From Streptomyces sp. NBC_00285 (GTDB taxonomy: Bacteria; Actinomycetota; Actinomycetes; Streptomycetales; Streptomycetaceae), in contig NZ_CP108055.1 of NCBI RefSeq assembly GCF_036174265.1, forward strand, positions 9,796,001-9,860,000: DNA of 64,000 bases, read 5' to 3'. Shown here one piece after another: positions 49,629 through 57,959 of this stretch. The notes below the pieces were generated by a model that ran no database searches, was not told the origin of the DNA, and worked only from the letters and a program-made list of their open reading frames with translations. The translations under genes and the position numbers were made by a program. Position 1 is the first letter of the stretch, and each line of letters starts with the position of its first letter.

Positions 49629-52600
49629 TCAACGGTCCTCCCCTGCCCGCAGCACACGTACCAGGTCCACCCGGGCCAACAGGCGGGCCAGGGCCAGCAC
49701 CACCGCACTGATCGCCAGAGCGGTCGCCACCGCGGTGAGCGCCACGACGCCCCAGGGCACGACCTGCGGCAGCGGAGGATAGGGGGCCTGTCCGCTGTCG
49801 TCCACGGTGACCAATGGCAGCACCGCCAAGGCCAGGGCCATGCCCATGAGCGCTCCCGGGACCACCGCGAACAGCGCCAGACTCAACTGCTCGGCACCCA
49901 GCAGCGTGGACAGGCTTGCGGCACGGACGCCGACCGCCCGCAGCAGGGCGAACTCCCTGCGGCGCTGACGGGTGGAGACCACCGCGTGCACGGTGAAGGC
50001 GATGACCGCGAAGCCGGGGGCCAGATACCGGACCAGTTCCAGCACCCGGCGCAGCCCGCTGCGGAACGGGTCGTCCCGCAGGGCCGCGGCGGTGCGTGCC
50101 GTGGTGGTGACGGAGCCCAGCGCGGGGTGCGCTTCGGCGGCGGCGGCCGTACGCGCGCCGGCGGTGCTGCCGAGCCACCAGAACGCGGGATCCTCCGGGT
50201 CGGCCCCGGCCCGCGTGATGGCGGTGGCGAGTTGACGCTGGTCGGCGATCAGATGCCCCTGCCCGCGGCCCAGTCCGGGCAACGAGTCGACTCGGCCCAC
50301 AATCATGGCGGTGACCCGAGCGCCGCCCAGCTCCAGCTCGGTGGTGCTGCCCACGGTCAGGCGCGCGTCGCTCAGCGCCGAGGCGTCGGCGCGCACCGGC
50401 AGTGGCGCCGGAACGCCGGCCGGGCCCGCCAGGAGGCGCACCCGGGTGCCGGGCAGGGTGTCGTAGTCGTCGGCGGCCAGGCCGCCGAAGGCGTCGTCGG
50501 TGGCCTGGGAGGCCCGGATGCCGGTGCTGACAGTGGTCTTGAGGACCTCGGAGCCGCCGGAAACGACCGAGCACACACCGGGTGTGCCGAGAGCGTAGGC
50601 GCCGGTCAACTCTCCTTTGCACGCCCCTGCGGTGGAGTCCGTCGGGTTGTCCGTGCCGTTGGTCCACACCTGCCCACCGGGCAGCCGGGTGGCCCAGGTG
50701 TCTGTTGTGCCGCGCGCGCCCACCCGGATCAGTTCCAGGTCCAGCCGCGCGGGACGCACCTTCGGCTGCGGCAGCACGCTGACGGCGGTCACGGTCAGCG
50801 GATACTCCCGTGAGTGGCCGCCACTGAGTGCCACGTCGAGTGGGACCACGACGGTGTGCCTGCGTCCGTCGGCGGCGGGCAGGCGGGCCGCCACCGTGCT
50901 GACGAGGCCGGACGCGTCCTGCACGGTCAGTTCCAGACCCGGCGCCGAGGGAGTGCCGTCGCTGCTCAGCCGCTCGTCCAGCAGCAGCGCGGTCGGGCGC
51001 CCGGGGAGCCGTATCCCAAGGGCGACCGGTGACGGGGTGTGGGGAGCGGGCCCGCCGATCGTGCCGACCAGGTCTTCGTTGGCGCCGCCGGGCAGGGTCA
51101 CCAGCGACTGCGTCACCGGTGTCACGGTCGTCACCCCGGGCAGCGCGCGATAGGCGGCCCCGAGTACGGACGCGGGGTAACTGTCGGCTGCGGATGGGGA
51201 AATCCGCACGTCCGCGCCGACGGCGAAGGCTGCCTCCTCGGATGCCAGGGCCTTCAGAGAGGCCAGCTGGGTGGTGGCGAAAGCGCTCACCGACACGGCC
51301 AGGCACATCAGCACCACCGGTCCAGCGTTGCGCGCGGCCTGTCGGCTCAACTGCCAGCCGGCCAGCGCGAGGACGAGGCCCCGGCTGCGGCGGCCGAACG
51401 CGTCCAGCAGGAGAGAGGTCAGCGGAAGCAGTCGTAACAGCAGGAGCGCGGCGGCCCCGGCCACCAGGGCGGGCACCAGGACCAGCACCGGGTCCGCGGA
51501 GGCGCTGCCGGTGCCCAGGCCGGCGATCAACGAGTGATGCCGCCGCAGTTCCAGATACCCCAGCATCGCGATGGCCAGCAATGCCAGGTCGGCGCCCAAC
51601 TGCTGCGCGGCGGCGGCCCGTGAGCCGCGGGTCGGCCGTGACCGCGCCGACGGCACCACGGGCAGCAGCACCGCCGCAGCGTGCACCAGCAGGGTCAGAC
51701 CCACCGCCGCCCACGCGCCGGTGCCCCGGCTGCCGGGGTGCAGCAGCCCGGCCAGGAAGGGCGCGGCGACGGCCGCCGGGACGCCGGTGAGCGCCCACTC
51801 GGCCAGTGCGCCGCGCAGCAACCGCAGGGTGCCGGCGCCTCTGGCACGTTGGAGGGCCAGCTCACCCTGCCGGCGCACCGTCAACTGACGAGCAGCCAGC
51901 ACCAGGGTGGCCAGGGCGAGGGCCGCCAGCATCACGCTCGGCAGATACAGCGAGGACCGGGCCGCCACCATCGGCACCACCAGGTCGTCGACCGCGCCCG
52001 GCAGTCCGGAGTTCACCGTCAGGTCGTCCAGCGACGGCTGCCGCCCGCGGAACACCGACACACGGCTCTGGCTGCCGGACAGAGCGCGCAGTCGGTCCCG
52101 CAACCCGGGGAGGCCTGCCGCGTCGATACGGGAGAAGTCGGGCTGCACACTCCAGTGGGCCGTCAAGTGCCCGTTCAGGACGGCACTGCCGTTGAGAGCC
52201 GACGCCGACACCACCAGCAGGCGTTGGTCGGCGGTCTGCCCCTTGCTCAGGTCGCCGGCCATCGCGGGCCAGAACCCGACGGCACCACTTGCCCGGAAGA
52301 CGCCGGTGATCCGCAGGGTCATGGCCCGCCCGAAAGCGTCCTGTACCTGAAGGCTGGCACCAGGTTTGACGGCCAGACGCCTGGCCAGCGCAACGGGCAC
52401 CGCCGCGTCGACCGGAGCGGTGGACCCGGTGGCGACCCGGACATCGGGCAGTGAGGTGAACGCGCCGGCCGGGGCGTCGGCCGTGTCGGCAGGCCACTGC
52501 CCGGCGACCAACTGCCCGAACCTGCCCCCGTCCTGCACCGCTACCGGGTGCAGCCCGCTCCCCCCGGGACCGCGCGGCGGGCCGGCACCGTCGACCCCCG

Positions 52601-53033
52601 ACACGGAGACCGGCGACGTGCCCAGCAGCCCCACATACGTCCGCTGCGGCACCCCGGCGAACACCCGCTCGGCGGCGGCCCGCACATCTCGATCGGCGGC
52701 GGCCATTCCTCCGGCCCGGAGGGACGCGTTGACGTTCACCTGCGCGCCGAGGTCGGCAGTCAGCCGTCGTACGGCACCCTCCTGCACCGAACTCCCCGCC
52801 ACCGCCGCGAGCGCGGCCAGTGCCGTCGCACACAGCAGCACGGTCACCGCGACAGCGGCCAGCACCAGCCCATGCTGCGTGGCACGCCTGGCAACGACGG
52901 GAAGATGCTGCCGAGTCGGGCGCTCAGCCCCCGGGCGTCGCCGCGGCGAAGACCTGAAGGCCGTGGCGACCACATGAACCCCCGCGGAATCGAACATGTG
53001 ACGGTGACGGCGCGTCACAGTCCTACCAGGCAT
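49629..53033 (-). CDS. FtsX-like ABC permease (first of two)
   Basis: This 1134-residue protein has an N-terminal membrane anchor (GLVLAAVAVTVLLCATALAA), outside domains separated by membrane helices (YLPSVMLAALALATLVLAAR), and a C-terminal FtsX block (VRYLAPGFAVIAFTVHAVVS, then LFAVVPGALMGMALALAVLP and ALAISAVVLALARLLARVDL). The start is uncertain: ATG 53033, GTG 53018, ATG 52997 and GTG 52973 (after a GGGGG run) are all possible. With the second permease it should form a heterodimer energised by the MacB-type ATPase encoded convergently. The substrate is unknown; lipids, peptides and antibiotics are known for the family. Confidence 0.85.
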   Translation of the reverse strand: MPGRTVTRRHRHMFDSAGVHVVATAFRSSPRRRPGAERPTRQHLPVVARRATQHGLVLAAVAVTVLLCATALAALAAVAGSSVQEGAVRRLTADLGAQVNVNASLRAGGMAAADRDVRAAAERVFAGVPQRTYVGLLGTSPVSVSGVDGAGPPRGPGGSGLHPVAVQDGGRFGQLVAGQWPADTADAPAGAFTSLPDVRVATGSTAPVDAAVPVALARRLAVKPGASLQVQDAFGRAMTLRITGVFRASGAVGFWPAMAGDLSKGQTADQRLLVVSASALNGSAVLNGHLTAHWSVQPDFSRIDAAGLPGLRDRLRALSGSQSRVSVFRGRQPSLDDLTVNSGLPGAVDDLVVPMVAARSSLYLPSVMLAALALATLVLAARQLTVRRQGELALQRARGAGTLRLLRGALAEWALTGVPAAVAAPFLAGLLHPGSRGTGAWAAVGLTLLVHAAAVLLPVVPSARSRPTRGSRAAAAQQLGADLALLAIAMLGYLELRRHHSLIAGLGTGSASADPVLVLVPALVAGAAALLLLRLLPLTSLLLDAFGRRSRGLVLALAGWQLSRQAARNAGPVVLMCLAVSVSAFATTQLASLKALASEEAAFAVGADVRISPSAADSYPASVLGAAYRALPGVTTVTPVTQSLVTLPGGANEDLVGTIGGPAPHTPSPVALGIRLPGRPTALLLDERLSSDGTPSAPGLELTVQDASGLVSTVAARLPAADGRRHTVVVPLDVALSGGHSREYPLTVTAVSVLPQPKVRPARLDLELIRVGARGTTDTWATRLPGGQVWTNGTDNPTDSTAGACKGELTGAYALGTPGVCSVVSGGSEVLKTTVSTGIRASQATDDAFGGLAADDYDTLPGTRVRLLAGPAGVPAPLPVRADASALSDARLTVGSTTELELGGARVTAMIVGRVDSLPGLGRGQGHLIADQRQLATAITRAGADPEDPAFWWLGSTAGARTAAAAEAHPALGSVTTTARTAAALRDDPFRSGLRRVLELVRYLAPGFAVIAFTVHAVVSTRQRRREFALLRAVGVRAASLSTLLGAEQLSLALFAVVPGALMGMALALAVLPLVTVDDSGQAPYPPLPQVVPWGVVALTAVATALAISAVVLALARLLARVDLVRVLRAGEDR

Positions 53034-53477
53034 CCGTCAACGGCACAAGAATTGCTGATCTCTTGCAGACGGGCACGAGCACGAGTGGGTTGGTACGTGG
53101 GAGCCGCCACCGCGCTTCGCGAGGTCCGGCACCTCATATGCACGGGGTGAAGCGGCGGCCGCTGAGCGGGCGCCGAAACGTGGTGGCCGTTGGCAGGATC
53201 ACCGAGGGTGAGCTGCGACTGGCGCCTGATCTCGCTGGGCTGCCCGTGCGGGGTGGTGACCCGCGAGCACGGCCTTGCCTTCTCCGAAGTCTGGCTTCTC
53301 CTACCGGACATGTGACCAGCCGCCGTGGCCGACCACCCGCACAACGCTGGACCGTAGAAGGTCAACTGGTTCGACTGGCGGTGCCACCACCGAGCCGCCA
53401 CACACCAGCCGTTCCCGGAGACAAGCGGGCGGCCCGTACACGAGGACCACGGTCTACGGCTGGTGTGCGGACGTGTC
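53034..53477. other. Intergenic spacer, no confident gene
   Basis: This 444-nt gap lies between the start of the FtsX operon and the end of the serine hydrolase gene. Short protein-like strings occur in different plus-strand frames (for example WRLISLGCPCGVVTREHGLA and TTVYGWCADVSYCVGAA), which may be remnants of a decayed gene, but I cannot assemble or name one. Confidence 0.45.
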
Positions 53478-54680
53478 CTACTGCGTGGGAGCCGCCCGGT
53501 CGTAGACGTTGTCCGGCGTCACGATCTCCGTGATCGCCCGCGCGAGCAGGGAGGACGGCTCCTGGCCCTGGTAGGCGATATCGGTGTTGATCATCAGTAC
53601 CAGGGTGGCCTTCTTCGAGGGCAGGTAGACGGTCACGGTCTGGTAGCCGGGGATGGAGCCGTTGTGCCCGATCCAGCCGCCGCTCTTGAAGATGCCGAGG
53701 CCGTAGCTCGTGCCCGGGTGACCGGTGGGCAGCATCTTCAGCCGCTGCGCCTGGGTCTGTGGCCGCAGCAGTGTGCCGGTGGCGACGATCCTCGCCCAGC
53801 GATGCAGGTCGTGCAGGTCGGAGATCATTCCTCCGGCCGCCCAGGACCAGCTGGGGTTCCAGTCCGTACTGTCGGCGACCGCACCGCTCAGCGTCTGGTT
53901 GGTGTAGCCGCGCGGGTGCGGCTGCGGAAATTCGGAGCCGTCGGGGAGCAGCGTGTGCGAGAGACGGCCGGGACGCAGCACCCGCTTCTCGAGGAAGTCG
54001 GTGAGGCGGTGCCCGCTGACCTTCTCGACCACGAGACCGAGCAGAGTGAGGTTGGTGTTGGAGTACTGGAACTGCGTGCCCGGCGCGAAGGTGTTCTTGT
54101 GCTTGAAGCCGTACGCCAGTACCTGCTGCGGGGTGAACGACCGCTTCGGATCGCTCAGCAGATCGTGCTGGAAGTCCGCGTCGTCCGTGTACGGAAAGAG
54201 ACCGCTGCGCATCTCGGCGAGATGACGCAGCGTGATCCGGGATCCGTTGGGCACATGGCGGACGTAGGCGGAGATCGGGTCGTCGAGTCCGAGCCGGCCG
54301 TCATCGACGAGTTCGAGCAGCGCGGTGACCGTGAACGTCTTGGTCTCGCTGCCGATCCGGACGAAGACATCCGTGTTCATGGGCTCGCCGGTGGCTTTGT
54401 CGGCGATGCCGGTCGCGCGGACATAGCTGCCCTTGCCCGGCATCCACAGGCCGGCGACGACACCGGGAACTCCGGTTTGCCGACGTACCGTTTCGATGGC
54501 CTTGTCCAGCCGCGAGGCGAGCGCATGGTCGAGTTCATGCGGGGGACAGTCGTCATCGGCGGACTGGCGGGTCGTGAAGGTCTGGGCAGCGGTGGCCGGG
54601 GTTGCTGCCGTCGAAGCCAACACGGACGCCGCGAGCAGCGCGGCGGCCAGGACACGGCGGGCGGGGATACGACGTCTCAT
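53478..54680 (-). CDS. Secreted serine hydrolase (beta-lactamase / D-Ala-D-Ala carboxypeptidase family)
   Basis: The ATG at 54680 follows GGAAGAGG and opens a signal peptide (RRVLAAALLAASVLASTAAT). The 400 residues hold the serine SxxK motif SETK (S111, K114), the YxN motif (YSNTN) and a HxG motif in GWIGHNGSIPGYQ. These are the active-site residues of class C beta-lactamase-like and Streptomyces R61-type DD-peptidases. Likely roles are peptidoglycan trimming or hydrolysis of small esters or peptides. It is a stand-alone gene between the FtsX operon and the kinase gene. Confidence 0.9.
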   Translation of the reverse strand: MRRRIPARRVLAAALLAASVLASTAATPATAAQTFTTRQSADDDCPPHELDHALASRLDKAIETVRRQTGVPGVVAGLWMPGKGSYVRATGIADKATGEPMNTDVFVRIGSETKTFTVTALLELVDDGRLGLDDPISAYVRHVPNGSRITLRHLAEMRSGLFPYTDDADFQHDLLSDPKRSFTPQQVLAYGFKHKNTFAPGTQFQYSNTNLTLLGLVVEKVSGHRLTDFLEKRVLRPGRLSHTLLPDGSEFPQPHPRGYTNQTLSGAVADSTDWNPSWSWAAGGMISDLHDLHRWARIVATGTLLRPQTQAQRLKMLPTGHPGTSYGLGIFKSGGWIGHNGSIPGYQTVTVYLPSKKATLVLMINTDIAYQGQEPSSLLARAITEIVTPDNVYDRAAPTQ

Positions 54681-55148
54681 GTCGGAGTGCCTCTTCCGGG
54701 TTCGGGGCGGGGCAGCCACGTCACCATCCGTGCCGATGGCGCGAGCGCTTCGCGTGATCGCCCTGGCCGGAGTCCACCCGTTCAGCGCGCCGTGCGTCGC
54801 TCCGACGCACCAGCGGGGCTCGGTCTGGTCGGTGTCGGTTCCGGCGTGCTGCGGTGACAGGTGGGGCAGGCGTCGGTCCAGACCACGACGGGGCTGTCAG
54901 GGTGTCCGCCGCAGCCGCAGCCGCAGCCGCAGGCCCGTGATGGTCGCTCCCGCCTGGGGCGGAGGCGTCTGCGTGACGGCCTTTTCCATTGCCGCGAGCA
55001 GCCGGCGGCGTTTCTTTGACGCCCCTTTGGCGGGACCCGCTCGCCGACTCCGCGTGGACGTCGTGGAGACGGAACACGGTCCGGTCCGTCCCGCGGCTGC
55101 CGTAGCCGGCCCGGACCGGGACCGCACGCTCGAGTACGGTGACTCGGC
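54681..55148. other. Divergent spacer with a possible broken small gene
   Basis: This 468-nt gap carries the upstream regions of the serine hydrolase (minus) and the APH-family gene (plus). The only protein-like content is the frameshifted Cys/Gly-rich frame at 54782-54989, listed separately. Confidence 0.5.
54782..54989 (-). pseudogene. Frameshifted small Cys-Gly-repeat protein
   Basis: An ATG at 54989 starts MEKAVTQTPPPQAGATITG and then runs into a CTGCGG repeat that yields an unlikely Leu-Arg run and a stop. Shifting by one base inside the repeat gives ACGCGCGCGGHPDSPVVVWT followed by DACPTCHRSTPEPTPTRPSP, ending at 54782. The alternating Cys-Gly run and later CPTC suggest a small metal-binding protein. 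The hexanucleotide repeat (54911-54932, GCAGCC units) is a natural slippage site. Sequencing error is also possible. Confidence 0.4.
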
Positions 55149-56045
55149 ATGACCGACACCGAGATCGAGATCACGGCAGACCTGGTGCGCGACCTGCTGG
55201 AGGAGCAACATCCAGACCTTGCGGGGCTGGCCATCCGTGAGGTGGCGGGCGGCTGGGGCAACCAAATGTGGCGTCTCGGGGACGAGTTGGCCGTACGGAT
55301 GCAGCGCATGGACCCCACCCCGGAGCTCCAGCTCAAGGAACGGCGGTGGCTGCCCGTGCTGGCCCCGCGCCTGCCGCTCCCGGTGCCGAGCCCGGTGCGG
55401 CTCGGTGAACCGTCCGAGCGTTTCCCCAAGCACTGGACCGTGATGACGTGGGTTCCCGGCGAGCCGCTGGACCACGGCTCGATCAGCCGCGGCGCCCACG
55501 CCGCCGACACCCTGGCGGGCTTCCTCCGAGCGCTTCACGTGGAGGCGCCCACCGAGGCGCCGACCAGTTCGGACTTCGGCGTTCACCCCAAGAAGTGCAC
55601 GGAGGGCTTCGACCACTTCTTCCACGCCGTGGTCCCCGACGGCATTGCCGACGAGGTCCGGGCCGTCTGGGACGATGCCGTCGCGGCCGCCGAGTGGGAG
55701 GGCCCGCCTGTTTGGGTGCACGGCGACCTCCATCCCGCGAACGTCGTCGTCTCGGACGGAACGCTCGCGGGCATCGTCGACTTCGGGGCCCTGTTCGCCG
55801 GCGATCCGGCGTGGGACCTCGCCGCCGCATGGGTGCTGCTGCCCGCGGGCACGGCCGCACGGTTCTTCGACATGTACGGCCCTGTGGACGAGGCTGCGAT
55901 GCGGCGCGCCCGCGGGCTGGCGGCGATGAAGTGCCTTTTCCTGATGCTGATGGGGCAGAACGGAGATCGGGGTCTTCCCGGCGGCAAGCCGCACTGGGGA
56001 CCAGCGGGCCGGGCGGCACTTGACCGCGTTCTCAAGGGTGTCTGA
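55149..56045 (+). CDS. Aminoglycoside phosphotransferase (APH)-family kinase
   Basis: The 298-residue protein has the APH/choline-kinase fold: IREVAGGWGNQMWRLGDELA (nucleotide loop), VRMQRMDPTPELQLKERRWL, the hinge WTVMTWVPGEPLD, the catalytic loop VHGDLHPANVVV with the Brenner motif HGDxHxxN, and the metal-binding IVDFGALFAGDPAWDLAAAW. It is a complete small-molecule kinase. Members include antibiotic kinases and metabolic enzymes such as the macrolide and hydroxyurea types. The substrate cannot be told from sequence. Confidence 0.88.
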   Translation: MTDTEIEITADLVRDLLEEQHPDLAGLAIREVAGGWGNQMWRLGDELAVRMQRMDPTPELQLKERRWLPVLAPRLPLPVPSPVRLGEPSERFPKHWTVMTWVPGEPLDHGSISRGAHAADTLAGFLRALHVEAPTEAPTSSDFGVHPKKCTEGFDHFFHAVVPDGIADEVRAVWDDAVAAAEWEGPPVWVHGDLHPANVVVSDGTLAGIVDFGALFAGDPAWDLAAAWVLLPAGTAARFFDMYGPVDEAAMRRARGLAAMKCLFLMLMGQNGDRGLPGGKPHWGPAGRAALDRVLKGV

Positions 56046-56708
56046 CACGCGCTTGCGTGCCTACGGAGCAGTACGGACGACAGGGTCTGCAAGCACACGT
56101 CCTTGAACGGCTGGGCTCCCGTCGTCCCTTGCCGAAGTCGCTGACGGGGTCCCTGCGCTGGAGCCCCCTGGTAGCCGGCGGGTTGCGCCCTTGACCTCGC
56201 GGTGGACTCTCATCCGAGACACGCTGAAATTGGTGTCCCCGTGGGCCCGCTTGCGCGGTGCCGGGTGGAACGGGGCGAAGACGATTGACGCGTCCGGCAG
56301 CGACGGATCAGACAGCTTTCGGTGGTCGTCAGGCAGGGCCTGTGGCCGCGCTCCCAGCTCCGCGAACTGCTCTTCGAGGAGCCGCAGATGCGCCATCCGT
56401 ACGTGCCGCTCGCCATGGGCAGATCGCCGACGGCATCGCCGCCCAAGCGTTCCTTGCTCGGCCGTGCGGGCGATCGACACCGCCGGGCCGTGGGACGGCT
56501 CGGACGGGGTGGGGAGGCCGGTGGGGCGGGCGTCGGAACACGTGGCCGGTGACAGACCATCAGTACCTTCCGCAAGGCATGGGTGTGAAGCAGGGAGCTG
56601 GACCAGGCACACCGTGTGGTCACGCTTCCGGACCACCTGTTCACGCTCTCCTGTTTGCGGCAGGGCACTGATGAACTCGTCGCTCACGTACGAGAAGGGG
56701 GAAAGGGC
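56046..56708. other. Intergenic spacer, no confident gene
   Basis: This 663-nt gap is long for the region. A minus-strand stretch around 56200-56430 reads like protein (RMAHLRLLEEQFAELGARPQ, then LSDPSLPDASIVFAPFHPAP) but has no good start, end or recognisable family. It could be a decayed gene. The right end presumably holds the promoter of the inhibitor-like gene. Confidence 0.45.
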
Positions 56709-57089
56709 ATGCGTCATCGTCCTGTGCAACGGTTCGCTGTGTTGTGTGCGTCCGCCGCTCTGTTCATGGGGGCCGGCCTGGCGGTCGGAACGGCGGCTCA
56801 CGCGTCAGCCTCAACGCTCACGGGTTGTAGGCATCCGTACGTCTGTGTCTACGACGCCAACCAGGTCAAGGTGGGCAACTACAAGGACGTCACACGCTAC
56901 TGGCAGACCTTCAGTCGTGCCGACGTCGCCTACGCCTACAACGCTCGGCACGATGGTGTTGCGTACTTCCTCTACAGCGGCGGCTACACCAGCTGCGTGG
57001 AACCGGGGCGTCAGGCCCCTCTGCGGATCCAGGGCTACGGCAATGTGACCGGTATCCGTATCGACACCAGTTCGAACTGTTACCGCTGA
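56709..57089 (+). CDS. Small secreted protein, peptidase inhibitor I36-like
   Basis: The ATG at 56709 follows a GAAAGGG site. The 126-residue product has a signal peptide (FAVLCASAALFMGAGLAVGT, cleavage near AHA) and a mature part of about 95 residues with four cysteines (CRHPYVC, SCVEPG, SNCYR) and aromatic spacing (VCVYDANQVKVGNYKDVTRY, then SGGYTSCVEPGRQAPLRIQG). This resembles the SMI-type peptidase inhibitor family I36 or beta/gamma-crystallin-like secreted proteins of Streptomyces. It is followed by a very strong hairpin. A role as extracellular protease inhibitor is inferred. Confidence 0.75.
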   Translation: MRHRPVQRFAVLCASAALFMGAGLAVGTAAHASASTLTGCRHPYVCVYDANQVKVGNYKDVTRYWQTFSRADVAYAYNARHDGVAYFLYSGGYTSCVEPGRQAPLRIQGYGNVTGIRIDTSSNCYR

Positions 57090-57173
57090 CCCGCTTGGGG
57101 CTTTCGCGGACAGACGGTGTGCCGCCGGCTCCGATCGTGAGCCGGCGAGGTGCGGGAACCCGCAGTTTGGACA

Positions 57174-57217
57174 GGCCCCGCCATTGCCCGAGCGTGTGCC
57201 CGGGCAATGGCGGGGCC
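57174..57217. terminator. Perfect 17-bp stem-loop, bidirectional terminator
   Basis: GGCCCCGCCATTGCCCG (57174-57190) pairs without mismatch to CGGGCAATGGCGGGGCC (57201-57217) across a 10-nt loop. It lies 85 nt after the inhibitor-like gene and about 106 nt from the end of the convergent membrane-protein gene. No T-run follows. Confidence 0.85.
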
Positions 57218-57323
57218 GTGCCCGACGACGGAGCGATCTGGGTCGTCCGGGTAGCCTCCCGCCGAGCCGGCTTCCCGAAAGGCCACCACTGCTGCGGCGA
57301 GAGTGATTGTCAAGAGATGTGTG

Positions 57324-57689
57324 TCATGTGACCTTTGACCAGGTGGCCGGGGATGCTAGCCGGGACGCCCCCGTGAAGACGACCAGAGCGACTGTTGTGC
57401 CGCCTGCCGTCGCCAATGTGTCTGCCGCGATCCGGTCCAAGTGCGACCGTGCCAGGTCAGTCAGAACGAAGACAACGACCGAGCCCGCGCAGGCGGCTGC
57501 AGCGGCCGCGGCCCAGTACCGGTGCCGGTTCCAGAACCAGTTCGCCAGGATCACCACGACCGGGAAGGCGACATGAAACCCCGTTCCGTCGAGGAGACTG
57601 AGAATGCCCCACGCCACTGCGCAGACCATCCAGCTGAGCATCAGGATCTGACCGGTTTCACGCCAGTGAACTCCTCGCCGTTCGCCCAT
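57324..57689 (-). CDS. Small hypothetical membrane protein (121 aa)
   Basis: The product has four predicted membrane segments (ILMLSWMVCAVAWGILSLLD, FHVAFPVVVILANWFW, YWAAAAAAACAGSVVVFVLT, ATAGGTTVALVVFTGAS) with short charged loops and a basic N-terminus (MGERRGVHWRETGQ). I recognise no family. It is a monocistronic gene, convergent with the inhibitor-like gene across the strong hairpin. Confidence 0.7.
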   Translation of the reverse strand: MGERRGVHWRETGQILMLSWMVCAVAWGILSLLDGTGFHVAFPVVVILANWFWNRHRYWAAAAAAACAGSVVVFVLTDLARSHLDRIAADTLATAGGTTVALVVFTGASRLASPATWSKVT

Positions 57690-57842
57690 CGAGCCCTCCG
57701 CCTCCCGCTTCCCGTGTCTCCAGGCGCATAGGAGCCCATGGGGTCGATTGGCGTCAAGGTCAGGTGGATCAATCAGGCAGAGAGGCCTTCGGGGCGTTCG
57801 ACGAGCCGACCGGACCTATCGATTGATTGCTCGGGAAGGTAT

Positions 57843-57872
57843 GTCCTCCCCGAGCCGGTCCTCCCCGAGCCG
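57843..57872. repeat. 15-bp tandem duplication
   Basis: GTCCTCCCCGAGCCG occurs twice head-to-tail (57843-57857 and 57858-57872) in the spacer between the small membrane protein and the radical SAM gene. No function is apparent. Confidence 0.8.
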
Positions 57873-57959
57873 ATCCACGGGTCTTGAGCATTGCTCCTGC
57901 TGCGAAGGCCCGTTGAGGCCGCTCCCGCCCGGCTTCGAACCAGCGGCGCGGCCGGCAGG

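Noticed and set aside
49591..51798. N-terminal extension of the second FtsX permease by more than 700 residues
   Set aside because: This part is in a different frame over the first permease gene and reads as an Arg/Gly/Pro shadow; the real start is near 49590.
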